The notes under the pieces: model-generated | The model's input: the letters and a program-made list of their open reading frames with translations, nothing else | What the model was told of the DNA's origin: nothing | Databases searched by the model: none | Made by a program: the position numbers and the translations under genes | DNA from: Variovorax sp. PMC12 | Lineage (GTDB): Bacteria > Pseudomonadota > Gammaproteobacteria > Burkholderiales > Burkholderiaceae_C | NCBI RefSeq assembly: GCF_003019815.1 | Contig: NZ_CP027773.1 | Span: forward strand, 3,607,001 to 3,671,000 | Direction of reading: 5' to 3' | DNA: 64,000 bases | Shown: in pieces, positions 1 to 9,962 of the stretch | Numbering within the stretch: the stretch's first letter is position 1 | Layout: each line of letters starts with the position of its first letter

Positions 1-505
1 CGCTGGCGCTGGCCGCCGGAGAACATGTGCGGATAGCGGTTGGCGTACTCGGCCCGCAGCCCCACGCGCGCCAGCATCTCGCGCGCCTTGGCTGCGCGCT
101 CGGGCCTGCCCATGGTGGTGTTGATGGCCAGCGGGTCTTCGAGCACCGCCGAGATCTTCTTGCGCGGATTGAGCGAGCCGTACGGGTTCTGGAACACCAG
201 CTGCACGGCCTGTCGCAGCTCGCGCTTGCGCTCGGGCGGTGGGTTCACCGCGTCGGCGCCCACCAGCGTGAGCTGGCCCGCGGTCGGCTTCTCGATCAGC
301 GCGACCATGCGCGCGAGCGTCGACTTGCCGCAGCCCGACTCGCCGACCACCGCCAGCGTGCGTCCGCGCTCGATGCGGAACGAGATGTCGCCCACCGCGC
401 GCAGGTGCGACGGCACGCGGAACATGCCGCGGCGGATGTCGTAGGTGCGCTGCAGATGGGTCGCCTCGACGACCACTTCGTTCGAGGTACCGGCCGATGC
501 TTCGC

Positions 506-509
<4 letters not shown>
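1..509 (-). CDS. dppF: Oligopeptide/dipeptide ABC transporter ATP-binding protein, 3' end cut by window
   Basis: This is the second ATPase of a peptide ABC importer; it hydrolyses ATP on the cytoplasmic face of the DppBC permease. About 169 residues are visible. The Walker A motif GESGCGKST lies near residue 54, the Q-loop reads FQNPYGSLNP, and the sequence stops at the window edge inside the signature SGGQRQR. The switch region, Walker B and C-terminus are therefore outside the window. The ATG overlaps the TGA of the upstream dppD (ATGA), so the two ATPases are translationally coupled. QNPYGSLNPR is characteristic of the DppF/OppF branch. The substrate (dipeptide, oligopeptide, glutathione or other) cannot be read from the ATPase, and no binding protein lies next to the operon here. 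Confidence 0.9.
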
Positions 510-1534
<1,025 letters not shown>

Positions 1535-1551
1535 CTGTGCTTTCCTTTGCT

Positions 1552-2457
1552 TCAGCGCTTGAGCTTGGGGTCGAGCGCGTCTCGCAAGCCGTCGCCCAGC
1601 AGGTTGAAAGCCAGCACGGCCATCAGGATCGCCAGGCCCGGGAAGGTGACGACCCACCAGGCGCGCAGCACGAACTCGCGCGCGTCGGCCAGCATGGTTC
1701 CCCATTCGGGCGACGGTGGCTGCGCGCCGAGGCCCAGGAAGCCGAGCGCCGCCGCGTCGAGGATGGCCGTGGAGATGCCGAGCGAGGCCTGCACGATCAG
1801 CGGCGCGGCGCAGTTGGGCAGCACCTCGCGGAACATCAGGCGCAGCGTGCCTGCGCCGCTCACGCGTGCGGCGGTCACGTAGTCGCGCGAGACCTCGGCG
1901 ATGACCGCCGCGCGCGTGATGCGCACATAGTGCGGCAGCACCACGATGGCCACCGCCAGCATCGCGTTGACCAGCCCCGGCCCGAGGATGGCGACGATCA
2001 CGATGGCCAGCAGCAGGCTGGGCAGCGTGAGCACGATGTCCATGAGCCGCATGATCGCGATCTCGAGCACGCCACGGAAGAAGCCCGCGATGAGCCCGAG
2101 CACCACGCCCGCGACCACCGATATCGCCACCACCGCCACGCCGATCGACAGCGAAAGCCGCGCGCCATGCATGAGCCGCGAAAGAATGTCGCGCCCGATG
2201 GCATCGGTGCCAAGCAGGTAGCTCATGGAGCCGCCCTGCTGCCATGCCGGCGGCAGCAGGAAGACGGCGCTGTTGGTTTCGTTGGGCGCATGCGGCGCAA
2301 TCCACGGCGCTAACAGCGCGATCAGCAGCAGGAAGACGATGGTGGCCAGCCCGATGACCGCGCCGCGGTTGGCCGAGAAGGCCGTCCAGAACTCGCGCCA
2401 GGGGCCGGGAGGTGCGGTGCTTTTCGCACCGTTGGAAATGGTTTGTGTCGAGGCCAT
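1552..2457 (-). CDS. dppC: Dipeptide ABC transporter permease (DppC-like)
   Basis: Inner-membrane permease half of the peptide ABC importer, 301 residues with the chosen start. The start MASTQTIS lies 4 bp after the dppB stop. An in-frame ATG 36 bp upstream would overlap dppB by 32 bp and is less likely. The N-terminus has the DppC-type cytoplasmic lead and first membrane segment (AVIGLATIVFLLLIALLAPWIAP), then LLGTDAIGRDILSRLMHGARLSL, which is typical of DppC/OppC. About five further membrane segments follow, with the EAA-type loop near residue 200 (AAALGFLGLGAQPPSPEWG). It pairs with dppB to form the translocation pore. Confidence 0.93.
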   Translation of the reverse strand: MASTQTISNGAKSTAPPGPWREFWTAFSANRGAVIGLATIVFLLLIALLAPWIAPHAPNETNSAVFLLPPAWQQGGSMSYLLGTDAIGRDILSRLMHGARLSLSIGVAVVAISVVAGVVLGLIAGFFRGVLEIAIMRLMDIVLTLPSLLLAIVIVAILGPGLVNAMLAVAIVVLPHYVRITRAAVIAEVSRDYVTAARVSGAGTLRLMFREVLPNCAAPLIVQASLGISTAILDAAALGFLGLGAQPPSPEWGTMLADAREFVLRAWWVVTFPGLAILMAVLAFNLLGDGLRDALDPKLKR

Positions 2458-2461
2458 GAGC

Positions 2462-3466
2462 TCAGCGCCGGATGCGCGGGTTGATGACGCCATAGGCCAC
2501 GTCGACGAGCAGGTTCACCAGCATCACGATGCCGCCGAGCAGCAGCATGCCGCCCTGCAGCACCGGGTAGTCGCGCCGGCCGATGGCCTCGATGAGCCAC
2601 TTGCCGACGCCCGGCCACGAGAAGATGGTCTCGGTGAGGATGGCGCCGGTGAACAGCACGCCCACCTGCAGGCCGATCACGGTCACCACCGGAATGAGCG
2701 CATTGCGCAGCGCGTGCAGCCCGACCACGCGAAAGCGCGACAGGCCCTTGGCGCGCGCGGTGCGGATGTAGTCCTCGCCCAGCACCTCGAGCATGGCCGA
2801 GCGCGTCATGCGCGCGATCACCGCGAGCGGCACGGTGCCGAGCACGACCGCCGGCAATATCAGGTGATGCAGGGCCGACCAGAACGCGCCGGTGTCGCCG
2901 GCGCGCAGCGAGTCGATCAGCAGGAACCCGGTCTCTGGCTCGATGTAGTACTGCACCGCGATGCGCCCCGACACCGGCGTCCATCCGAGCTGCACCGAGA
3001 AGAACAGGATCAGCAGCAGCCCCCACCAGAAGATCGGCATCGAGTAGCCGGTGAGCGACGTGGCCATCACGCCGTGGTCGAAGATGGAGTTGCGCCGCAC
3101 CGCCGCCAGGATGCCGGCCGGCAGGCCCAGCAGCAGCGCGAAGAGAATCGCGCAGACCGCGAGTTCGACGGTGGCCGGGAAGAGCGCGAGGAACTCGCTC
3201 ATCACCGTGTCCTGCGTGATGAGCGACTTGCCCAGGTCGCCGTGCAGCACGCGGGCGATGTAGATGCCGTACTGCACGATCACCGGCTTGTCGAAGCCGT
3301 AGGCGGTGCGCAGCTCGGCGTGGCGCGCGGGGTCGATGCCGCGCTCGCCGGCCATCGTCTCGATGGGGTCGCCGGGTACGAGCCGGATGAGAAAGAAGGC
3401 GAGCAGCGTCATGCCGATGAAGGTCGGCACCAGCAAGCTCACGCGGGTCAGGATGAATCGAAACAT
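2462..3466 (-). CDS. dppB: Dipeptide ABC transporter permease (DppB-like)
   Basis: Inner-membrane permease, 334 residues. I chose the internal ATG (MFRFILTRVSLLVPTFIGMTL) because DppB proteins start with this hydrophobic segment; a start six codons upstream (MHIRGS) is also open. It has LIRLVPGDP after the first helix and about six membrane segments, with the EAA loop near the C-terminus. It is the first gene of the dppBCD-F run. The binding protein gene that often leads such operons is absent: 51 bp upstream lies the stop of an acyl-CoA synthetase on the same strand. The solute-binding protein must be encoded elsewhere. Confidence 0.92.
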   Translation of the reverse strand: MFRFILTRVSLLVPTFIGMTLLAFFLIRLVPGDPIETMAGERGIDPARHAELRTAYGFDKPVIVQYGIYIARVLHGDLGKSLITQDTVMSEFLALFPATVELAVCAILFALLLGLPAGILAAVRRNSIFDHGVMATSLTGYSMPIFWWGLLLILFFSVQLGWTPVSGRIAVQYYIEPETGFLLIDSLRAGDTGAFWSALHHLILPAVVLGTVPLAVIARMTRSAMLEVLGEDYIRTARAKGLSRFRVVGLHALRNALIPVVTVIGLQVGVLFTGAILTETIFSWPGVGKWLIEAIGRRDYPVLQGGMLLLGGIVMLVNLLVDVAYGVINPRIRR

Positions 3467-3517
3467 CGACCCGCGAATATGCAAGATCGATGCCGTGGCC
3501 CTACCCGGGCCGAACCC

Positions 3518-5197
3518 TTACTTTTTGGCGTCGCGCAACTCGCGGCGCAGGATCTTGCCGACCGGCGTCTTCGGCATGTCGGTACGAAACTCTACGATTC
3601 GCGGCTGCTTGTAACCCGTAAGGTTTGCCCGGCAGTATTCGCGCACCTGCGCTTCGGTGAGCGACGGGTCTTTCTTCACGATCACGAGCTTCACGGCCTC
3701 GCCGGTCTTCTCGTCGGGCACGCCGACCGCCGCGCATTCGAGCACGCCCGGAATCAGTGCCACCACGTCTTCCACCTCGTTCGGGTACACGTTGAAGCCC
3801 GACACCAGGATCATGTCCTTCTTGCGGTCGACCACCTTGAAGTAGCCGCGCTCGTCGACCACGCCGATGTCGCCGCTCTTGAAGTAGCCGTCGGGCGTCA
3901 TGACCTTGGCGGTCTCGTCGGGACGCTGCCAGTAGCCGGCCATCACCTGCGGGCCCTTGATCGCGATTTCGCCGCGCTCGCCCATGGGCACTTCGTTGCC
4001 TTCGTCGTCGAGCAGCTTGAGCCAGGTGCTCGGCAGCGGCAGGCCGATGGTGCCGGTGTAGGCGGTGCTGTTGGTCGGGTTGCAGGTGGTCGACGGCGAG
4101 GTCTCCGAGAGGCCGTAGCCCTCGCAGATGGGGCAGCCGGTCTTCTCGAGCCAGAGCTTGGCCACCGCGGCCTGCACGGCCATGCCGCCGCCCACCGAGA
4201 TCTTCAGGTTCTTCCAGTTGACGGTGTTGAAGTCGGGGTGGTTCGCCAGGCCGTTGAACAACGTGTTGACGGCCGGGAAGCTGTGGATCGTGTGCTTCGA
4301 CAGTTCCTTCAGCACGGCGGGGATGTCGCGCGGATTCGGGATCAGGATCAGCTTGCCGCCCGTGCGCATGCTCAGCATCATGCCGACCGTGAAAGCGAAG
4401 ATGTGATACAGCGGCAGCGCGCACACGCCCGTGGGCTGCTCGTTGGCCGGCACCTTGGCCATGGCCGGCTCGTTCCAGGCTTCGGACTGCAGCACGTTGG
4501 CGATCACGTTGCGATGCAGCAGCACCGCGCCCTTCGACACGCCGGTGGTGCCGCCGGTGTACTGCAGCACGGCCACGTCGTCCGGGCCGATGGCCGCCGG
4601 CTTGAGCGAGCCGCTCGCGCCCTTGTCGAGCGCGTCGTTGAAGCGCACCGCGCCGGGCAGGCTGAAGTGGGGCACCAGCTTCTTGACGTTGCGCACCACG
4701 TAGTTGACCAGCGCGCCCTTCAGGAAGCCGAGGCGGTCGCCCATGGAGGCCAGCACGATGTGCTTGATCGGCGTGGACGCGATGCACTGCTGCAGCGTGG
4801 TACCGAAGTTCTCCATGATGACGATGGCCTTCGCGCCCGAGTCCTTGAGCTGGTGCTCGAGTTCGCGCGGCGTGTAGAGCGGGTTCACGTTGACCAGGAT
4901 CAGGCCGGCGCGCAGGATGGCCGCGACCGCGATCGGGTACTGCGGGCAGTTGGGCATCATCGCGGCGACGCGGTCGCCCTTCACCAGGCCCAGTCCCTGC
5001 AGGTAGGCCGCGAAGGCCTTGCTCTGCCTGTCGGTCTCGCCGTAGCTGATGTCCTTGCCCATGAAGCTGTAGGCCGTGCGGTCGGCGTACTTGGAAAAAC
5101 TCTCTTCCATGAGCGCGACCAGCGAGGGGTAGTGCGATGCATCGATATCTGCGGGCACACCCTGCGGGTAGCTGCTGAGCCAGGGACGATCGGTCAT
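3518..5197 (-). CDS. fadD: Long-chain fatty-acid--CoA ligase
   Basis: ATP-dependent acyl-CoA synthetase of the ANL superfamily, 559 residues, close to FadD length. It activates fatty acids to acyl-CoA through an acyl-adenylate. The AMP-binding P-loop reads YTGGTTGVSKGA, the adenine motif is GYGLSETSP, the hinge region is YFKSGDIG, and the C-terminal catalytic lysine sits in PVGKILRREL. The start (MTDRPWLSSYPQG) is preceded by GGAGGAG at normal spacing, which decides it over an upstream ATG in the leader. The stop lies 51 bp before dppB. Chain-length preference cannot be read from sequence alone. A second, related ligase lies at 11712-13439. Confidence 0.92.
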   Translation of the reverse strand: MTDRPWLSSYPQGVPADIDASHYPSLVALMEESFSKYADRTAYSFMGKDISYGETDRQSKAFAAYLQGLGLVKGDRVAAMMPNCPQYPIAVAAILRAGLILVNVNPLYTPRELEHQLKDSGAKAIVIMENFGTTLQQCIASTPIKHIVLASMGDRLGFLKGALVNYVVRNVKKLVPHFSLPGAVRFNDALDKGASGSLKPAAIGPDDVAVLQYTGGTTGVSKGAVLLHRNVIANVLQSEAWNEPAMAKVPANEQPTGVCALPLYHIFAFTVGMMLSMRTGGKLILIPNPRDIPAVLKELSKHTIHSFPAVNTLFNGLANHPDFNTVNWKNLKISVGGGMAVQAAVAKLWLEKTGCPICEGYGLSETSPSTTCNPTNSTAYTGTIGLPLPSTWLKLLDDEGNEVPMGERGEIAIKGPQVMAGYWQRPDETAKVMTPDGYFKSGDIGVVDERGYFKVVDRKKDMILVSGFNVYPNEVEDVVALIPGVLECAAVGVPDEKTGEAVKLVIVKKDPSLTEAQVREYCRANLTGYKQPRIVEFRTDMPKTPVGKILRRELRDAKK

Positions 5198-5297
5198 TGG
5201 ATTTGTCTCCTCCGGGGGTCGGACTGTTGAAAACGAAAACGGCGCACGAAGCGGCGCCGAGAGGAAGCGCGCCGCTCGGCGCGGCACGGACCCGGGC

Positions 5298-6791
5298 CTA
5301 TTCGATGGCCTTGCCCATATCTTCCACTACTTTCTTGGCATCCCCAAAGACCATCATGGTCTTGTCCATGTAGAACAGTTCGTTGTCCAGTCCCGCATAG
5401 CCGGCTGCCATGGAGCGCTTGTTCACGATGACGGTCTTGGCCTTGTAGGCCTCCAGGATGGGCATGCCGTAGATCGGGCTGCCCTTGGTGTGCGCGGCGG
5501 GGTTCACCACGTCGTTGGCGCCCAGGATGATCGCCACGTCGGCCTGGCCGAACTCGCCGTTGATGTCCTCCATCTCGAACACCTGGTCGTAGGGCACCTC
5601 GGCCTCGGCCAGCAGCACGTTCATGTGGCCGGGCATGCGGCCGGCCACCGGGTGGATGGCGTACTTCACGGTGATGCCCTTGTCGGTGAGCTTCTGCGCG
5701 AGTTCCTTCACCGCATGCTGCGCGCGCGCCACCGCCAGGCCGTAGCCCGGCACGATCACCACCGTCTCGGCGTTGCCCAGCACGAAGGCCGCGTCGTCGG
5801 CGCTGCCGGTCTTCACCGGGCGCTGCTCCTTGGCCGCGCCGCCGGTGGTGGCCGCCTCGCCGCCGAAGCCGCCCAGGATCACGTTGAAGAAAGAGCGGTT
5901 CATGGCCTTGCACATGATGTAGCTCAGGATGGCGCCCGAGGAGCCCACCAGCGAGCCCGCCACGATCAGCATCGCGTTGTTCAGGCTGAAGCCGATGCCC
6001 GCGGCCGCCCAGCCCGAGTAGCTGTTGAGCATCGACACCACCACAGGCATGTCGGCCCCGCCGATCGGGATGATGATGAGCACGCCCATCACGAAGGCCA
6101 GCGCCAGCATCGCGAAGAACGCGCCCCAGCTCTCGGTGGCCACGAACAGCAGGCCCAGTGCGATGGTCAGCAGGCCCAGCACCAGGTTGAGCATGTGCTG
6201 GCCCTTGAACTGCACCGGCGCGCCCTGGAACAGGCGGAACTTGTACTTGCCCGACAGCTTGCCGAAGGCGATGACCGAGCCGCTGAAGGTGATGGCGCCG
6301 ATGGCCGCGCCCAGGAACAGTTCGAGCCGGTTGCCGTACGGAATGGCGTAGCGCACGAAGCCGTCCAGCACCACGGCGCCGTCGGGCGTCTGCGCGCCGA
6401 TGAGCGCGGCCACGGGCGCGGCCGTGATGCCGAAGGCCCAGGGCTCCGCCACCGCGGCCACGCCGATGAACACCGCCGCCAGGCCGATCATGCTGTGCAT
6501 AAAGGCGACCAGCTCGGGCATCTTGGTCATTTCGACCTTGTTGGCCATGAAGGCGCCCAGCCCGCCGCCGACGACCACGGCCGCCAGCACCCAGCCGATG
6601 CCGGTGGCGAAGTTCACGCCGAGCGAGCGCGTCAGCCCGTGGATCAGCGCGATGGTCGTCAGCACGGCGATCGCCATGCCGGTCATGCCGAAGATGTTGC
6701 CGCGGATCGAGGTGGTGGGATGGGACAGCCCCTTCAGGGCCTGGATGAAGCAGACGCTGGCCACCAGGTACAGCAGCGTGACGAGGTTCAT
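5298..6791 (-). CDS. pntB: NAD(P) transhydrogenase subunit beta
   Basis: Beta subunit of the membrane proton-translocating transhydrogenase, which reduces NADP+ with NADH at the expense of the proton gradient. It has 497 residues, slightly longer than the E. coli protein. The start MNLVTLLYLVASVCFIQALKG follows the pntAB stop by 2 bp. The N-terminal two thirds hold about nine membrane helices (domain II). The C-terminal third is the NADP(H)-binding domain III, with GYGLAVARAQHAVKEL and DMEDINGEFGQADVAIILGANDVVNPAA. It is the last gene of the split pntAA-pntAB-pntB operon. Confidence 0.96.
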   Translation of the reverse strand: MNLVTLLYLVASVCFIQALKGLSHPTTSIRGNIFGMTGMAIAVLTTIALIHGLTRSLGVNFATGIGWVLAAVVVGGGLGAFMANKVEMTKMPELVAFMHSMIGLAAVFIGVAAVAEPWAFGITAAPVAALIGAQTPDGAVVLDGFVRYAIPYGNRLELFLGAAIGAITFSGSVIAFGKLSGKYKFRLFQGAPVQFKGQHMLNLVLGLLTIALGLLFVATESWGAFFAMLALAFVMGVLIIIPIGGADMPVVVSMLNSYSGWAAAGIGFSLNNAMLIVAGSLVGSSGAILSYIMCKAMNRSFFNVILGGFGGEAATTGGAAKEQRPVKTGSADDAAFVLGNAETVVIVPGYGLAVARAQHAVKELAQKLTDKGITVKYAIHPVAGRMPGHMNVLLAEAEVPYDQVFEMEDINGEFGQADVAIILGANDVVNPAAHTKGSPIYGMPILEAYKAKTVIVNKRSMAAGYAGLDNELFYMDKTMMVFGDAKKVVEDMGKAIE

Positions 6792-6793
6792 GC

Positions 6794-7123
6794 TCACTTG
6801 GCGGCTCCCTCTTCGGCCTTGGGGGCGCTCTTCTTTTCTTTCTTCTTGAACATCTCCAGCATGCGCCGCGTGACCAGGAAGCCGCCGAAGACGTTCACCG
6901 CGGCCAGCGCCACGGCCAGCACGCCCATGGTCTTGCCCAGCGGCGTGGTGGTGAGCGCGGCCGCCAGCATGGCGCCCACGATCACGATGGCCGAGATGGC
7001 GTTGGTCACGGCCATCAGCGGCGTGTGCAGCGCGGGCGTGACGGTCCACACCACGTGGTAGCCCACGTAGATGGCCAGCACGAAGATGATCAGGTTGATG
7101 ACGGTATGGGATACGGGATCCAT
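6794..7123 (-). CDS. pntAB: NAD(P) transhydrogenase subunit alpha-2 (membrane part)
   Basis: Small membrane part of the alpha subunit, 109 residues. In enterobacteria this segment is fused to the NAD-binding domain; here it is a separate gene, as in many alpha- and betaproteobacteria. It has three membrane segments ([53 protein letters not shown]) and ends in a lysine-rich cytoplasmic tail ([13 protein letters not shown]). It is required with PntB to form the proton channel. It lies 28 bp after pntAA and 2 bp before pntB. Confidence 0.96.
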   Translation of the reverse strand: MDPVSHTVINLIIFVLAIYVGYHVVWTVTPALHTPLMAVTNAISAIVIVGAMLAAALTTTPLGKTMGVLAVALAAVNVFGGFLVTRRMLEMFKKKEKKSAPKAEEGAAK

Positions 7124-7151
7124 TTGCTCTTCTCCTCGCGTGTTCGCTGGC

Positions 7152-8282
7152 TTACTTGCGGGTGACCTGGCCGTCCTGCGTCATGCGGCAGGCGGCGACG
7201 ATGTCGTCCTCGAGGTCGATCTTCAGCGCGCCCTCCTTGGTGACGATGAGCTTGAGGAAGTCGAGCACGTTGCGCGCATAGAGCGCCGATGCGTCGGCCG
7301 CCACGAGCGCCGCGAGGTTGGTCTCGCCCACGATGGTCACGCCGTGCTTGACCACTGTCTTGTCGGCTTCCGACAGCGGGCAGTTGCCGCCCACGCCATC
7401 GGCGCCCTTGCCCGCGGCGATGTCGACGATCACCGAACCCGGCTTCATGGCCTTGACCATGTCCTCGGTGATGAGCGTGGGCGCGGCGCGACCGGGGATG
7501 AGCGCGGTGCTGATGACGATGTCGGCCAGCGCCACGCGCTTGGCCACCTCGACCTGCTGGCGCGCCAGCCAGCTCGCGGGCATGGGCTTGGCGTAGCCGC
7601 CGACGCCGACGGCGGCTTCCTTTTCTTCATCGGTGTCGTAGGAGACTTCGATGAACTTGCCGCCCAGCGATTCGATCTGCTCTTTCACGCTCGGGCGCAC
7701 GTCGGAGGCCTCGATGACGGCGCCCAGGCGCTTGGCCGTGGCAATGGCCTGCAGGCCGGCCACGCCGACGCCCAGGATGACGACGCGCGCGGCCTTCACG
7801 GTGCCGGCCGCCGTCATGAGCATGGGGAAGAAGCGCTGGTATTTGTCGGCCGCGATCATCACGGCCTTGTAGCCGGCGATGTTGGCCTGAGAAGAGAGCA
7901 CGTCCATGCTCTGGGCGCGCGTGGTGCGCGGCGCGGCTTCCAGCGCGAAGGCGGTGACGCCGGCTGCGGCCAGGCGCTGCAGGCCGGCAGCATCGAATGG
8001 ATTGAGCATGCCGATGACGACGGCGCCGGACTTGAGCAGCGCGGTCTCGTCGTCGGTGGGTGTGCGCACCTTGAGCACCATGTCGGCACCGAAGGCGCCG
8101 GCCCGGTCGGTGATCTCCGCGCCCGCGGCCTGGTACGCCGCATCGGTCACGCTGGCTGCAACGCCGGCCCCGGACTGCACGCGCACCGTGTGCCCCGAGG
8201 CCGAAAGTTTCTTCACCGTCTCGGGTGTCACGGCCACTCGGGTTTCGCCAGCCAGTATCTCGGCAGGCACGCCTATCAGCAT
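7152..8282 (-). CDS. pntAA: NAD(P) transhydrogenase subunit alpha-1 (NAD-binding domain)
   Basis: Soluble NAD(H)-binding domain I of the transhydrogenase, 376 residues, related to alanine dehydrogenase. The start [21 protein letters not shown] is preceded by GAGGAG about 7 nt away, so I reject an ATG nine codons upstream. The Rossmann motif is [22 protein letters not shown]. The conserved segment [17 protein letters not shown] and the NAD-site loop YDTDEEKEA are present. It is the first gene of the pntAA-pntAB-pntB unit. Its promoter should lie in the 438-bp spacer up to the response regulator gene. Confidence 0.96.
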   Translation of the reverse strand: MLIGVPAEILAGETRVAVTPETVKKLSASGHTVRVQSGAGVAASVTDAAYQAAGAEITDRAGAFGADMVLKVRTPTDDETALLKSGAVVIGMLNPFDAAGLQRLAAAGVTAFALEAAPRTTRAQSMDVLSSQANIAGYKAVMIAADKYQRFFPMLMTAAGTVKAARVVILGVGVAGLQAIATAKRLGAVIEASDVRPSVKEQIESLGGKFIEVSYDTDEEKEAAVGVGGYAKPMPASWLARQQVEVAKRVALADIVISTALIPGRAAPTLITEDMVKAMKPGSVIVDIAAGKGADGVGGNCPLSEADKTVVKHGVTIVGETNLAALVAADASALYARNVLDFLKLIVTKEGALKIDLEDDIVAACRMTQDGQVTRK

Positions 8283-8409
8283 AGAGTTCTCCTCAGAGCA
8301 AGGGGGCACACGGAATGCGGGCAGAGCTTACAGCAAGATTACAGCCCGCCGTTGTCTCGCAGATTCCCTTCCCGCTTCTTTTGGAAGGCCTGTATTTGCT
8401 GGCCTAGCA

Positions 8410-8426
8410 GCTATTCAATTGATAGC
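8410..8426. repeat. Small palindromic element, GCTATTCAATTGATAGC
   Basis: A 17-bp near-palindrome: GCTAT and ATAGC ends around a TCAATTGA palindrome with a one-base bulge. A related partial motif, AGCTATCAA, occurs at about 53794-53802. From memory, motifs of the GCTATCAA type recur in Comamonadaceae intergenic regions, so this may be a dispersed short repeat and not a specific operator. That is an inference; only this copy and the partial one are visible here. Confidence 0.4.
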
Positions 8427-8539
8427 AAATTCGGGTATTCGATAGCCTGCATATGGCACTCGGATCGACCTGGACACCACGGCAAGCCTGCGGCAACGCC
8501 TTGAATTAACAAGTTCGCTAACAAGTCAATAGAACCGTT

Positions 8540-8637
8540 GATCTAATAACTAGATATCTGCATTTAAAATTAGCTAATTGTTATTAGATCGATTTATAAA
8601 AATCGGAATAGCGTGCATTAGTTGCATCCCGATTTTT
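8540..8637. promoter_or_regulatory. Cluster of inverted repeats upstream of the response regulator
   Basis: Four dyads are packed into about 100 bp. An 11-bp perfect inverted repeat GATCTAATAAC (8540-8550) pairs with GTTATTAGATC (8580-8590) across 29 bp. Inside it are an 8-bp palindrome AGATATCT (8552-8559) and a 12-bp palindrome AATTAGCTAATT (8568-8579). Just downstream CGATTT (8590-8595) pairs with AAATCG (8600-8605), and AAAAATCGG (8598-8606) pairs with CCGATTTTT (8629-8637). The last pair could fold alternatively to the smaller hairpin. The cluster ends 84 bp before the regulator start codon, which suggests operator sites or a structured leader. Confidence 0.5.
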
Positions 8638-8720
8638 CTCGCGCCAGTGCCCGGTGGATAGACTGCGCCTCCTATCGCCAGCTCATGGAGGCTGGCGAAG
8701 GGAGGAAAAAGAGGGATGGA

Positions 8721-9467
8721 ATGCGTATTGCTGTACTCGACGATGGCCCCGACCAACGCAGGCTGATCAACCAAACCATGGTGGCGCTCGGCCATGAGTG
8801 CCATACGTTCACTGCAGGAAAGGTGCTGCTGCATTCGCTGCGCCGGCAAACCTTCGACCTGCTCATACTCGACTGGAACCTGCCCGACATGGTGGGCCCC
8901 GAAGTGGTGAAGAGCATCCGGGTCGATCTCAAGAGCCGGCTGCCCATCCTGTTCGTGACCGCCCGTCGCGACGAGGACGACATGATCGAGGGGCTCAACG
9001 CCGGCGCCGACGACTTCATGGCCAGGCCCATCAGGGCGGGCGAGCTCGAAGCCCGCGTCAATGCGCTGTTTCGCCGCTCCTACCCCGCCCGCCACGAGCC
9101 CGAGCTGGTGTTCGGTCCCTATCACTTCTATCCGCCTTCACGGGTACTGAAAGTGCATGGCAAGGAGGTCGAACTGAAGAACCGCGAGTACGAACTGGCG
9201 CTGTTCCTGTTCCAGAACATCGGGCGGCTGCTGTCGCGCGAGCACCTGCACGAAGCCGTGTGGGGGCTGGGCATCGAGGCGCTGTCGCGCTCGCTCGACA
9301 CGCATGTCTCGCGGCTGCGCACCAAGCTCGACCTGCGCCCATCCAATGGCTTCCTGCTGCTGGCCATCTACGGGTTGGGATACCGCCTCGAGACGATCGA
9401 CGCGGACAGCGTGCTCAAGATCGGAAGCGCACGCTCACAGGCCTGCGGGGAATCTATGCCCCGCTGA
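8721..9467 (+). CDS. OmpR/PhoB-family response regulator with Arg replacing the conserved receiver Lys
   Basis: Two-domain response regulator, 248 residues. The receiver domain spans about residues 1-120, with acidic residues D7-D8, the phosphoacceptor D51 (LLILDWNLPD) and T80. The highly conserved lysine of the KP motif is replaced by arginine (R102 in DDFMARP, codon AGG). The C-terminal part is a winged-helix DNA-binding domain (residues about 135-232; ELKNREYELALFLFQN, SLDTHVSRLRTKL, GYGYRLE-like end). The start MRIAVLDDG has GAGGG/GGAGG upstream. No histidine kinase gene is adjacent, so this is an orphan regulator. The DUF4019 gene follows 38 bp later and may be co-transcribed. Target genes are unknown; the upstream inverted repeats are candidates for autoregulation. 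Confidence 0.88.
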   Translation: MRIAVLDDGPDQRRLINQTMVALGHECHTFTAGKVLLHSLRRQTFDLLILDWNLPDMVGPEVVKSIRVDLKSRLPILFVTARRDEDDMIEGLNAGADDFMARPIRAGELEARVNALFRRSYPARHEPELVFGPYHFYPPSRVLKVHGKEVELKNREYELALFLFQNIGRLLSREHLHEAVWGLGIEALSRSLDTHVSRLRTKLDLRPSNGFLLLAIYGLGYRLETIDADSVLKIGSARSQACGESMPR

Positions 9468-9505
9468 AGTCTCCAAAGGTCTTTGGCCATATCGAAGCGA
9501 GACGA

Positions 9506-9940
9506 ATGAAACCCATGATCAGGCTCCTGCTCGCCGCCATGCTGTCCTGGAGCTGGATCGGGCCGGCCGCCGCCCAGGAGGTGGAGGCCGGCGACATGGT
9601 GCGAGGCGGCATGCAGGCGATCCAGATGATCGACCAGGGCAAGACCGGCGAACTCTGGGACGGCGCCACGGCCGCCACCCGCAAGCGCGTGACGCGCGCC
9701 GAATTCATCGACCAGGTCGCCAGCAGCCGTGCGCCACTCGGCGCGCCGCGCATGCGAACATGGGTCGCGGTCAACCGCCAGGTCGTGGCCGACTCCGACC
9801 ACGACACCGACGGCCAATATGTCAGCATCGAATACGAAACCCGCTTCGCCAACCGCCCCGACGGCACGCTGCGCGAACTCGTGAGCTTTCACCTCGACCG
9901 CGACCGCATGTGGCGCTTCAGCGGCTACGTGCTGCGCTAG
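9506..9940 (+). CDS. Exported DUF4019-like protein
   Basis: Small exported protein, 144 residues. Residues 1-23 form a signal peptide (RLLLAAMLSWSWIGPAAA, cleavage likely after AAA). The mature part resembles DUF4019 proteins: it has LWDGATAATRKRVTRAEF, in which a helical segment is followed by a beta-rich domain (YVSIEYETRFANRPDGTLRELVSFHLDRDRMWRFSGYVL). Members of this family are predicted to be secreted and their molecular role is unknown. It sits 38 bp after the orphan response regulator and 22 bp before nudJ on the same strand. I infer possible co-expression with the regulator but cannot assign a function. Confidence 0.75.
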   Translation: MKPMIRLLLAAMLSWSWIGPAAAQEVEAGDMVRGGMQAIQMIDQGKTGELWDGATAATRKRVTRAEFIDQVASSRAPLGAPRMRTWVAVNRQVVADSDHDTDGQYVSIEYETRFANRPDGTLRELVSFHLDRDRMWRFSGYVLR

Positions 9941-9962
9941 AACAGAGCAAGGACAAGAAAAG

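Larger units (their letters stand above)
8283..8720. other. 438-bp divergent intergenic region with an AT-rich segment
   Basis: This is the longest gene-free stretch in the window. It separates pntAA (leftward) from the response regulator (rightward). The first 120 bp have normal composition and contain the pntAA Shine-Dalgarno. From about 8505 to 8610 the DNA becomes AT-rich, unlike anything else in the window, and carries the inverted repeats listed separately. The region should hold promoters for both genes. I see no plausible additional coding sequence. An in-frame TTG at 8622 would extend the response regulator by 33 residues but has no family support. Confidence 0.7.

Noticed and set aside
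2225..5230. A 1001-codon open frame on the plus strand opposite dppB/fadD
   Set aside because: It is low-complexity, His/Arg/Ala/Glu-rich, and lies antisense to genes with clear family motifs. GC-rich DNA produces such shadows; the same applies to other long antisense frames.
8622..8720. Response regulator starting at TTG 8622
   Set aside because: It would add 33 residues with no receiver similarity. The ATG at 8721 starts directly with the receiver beta-strand.
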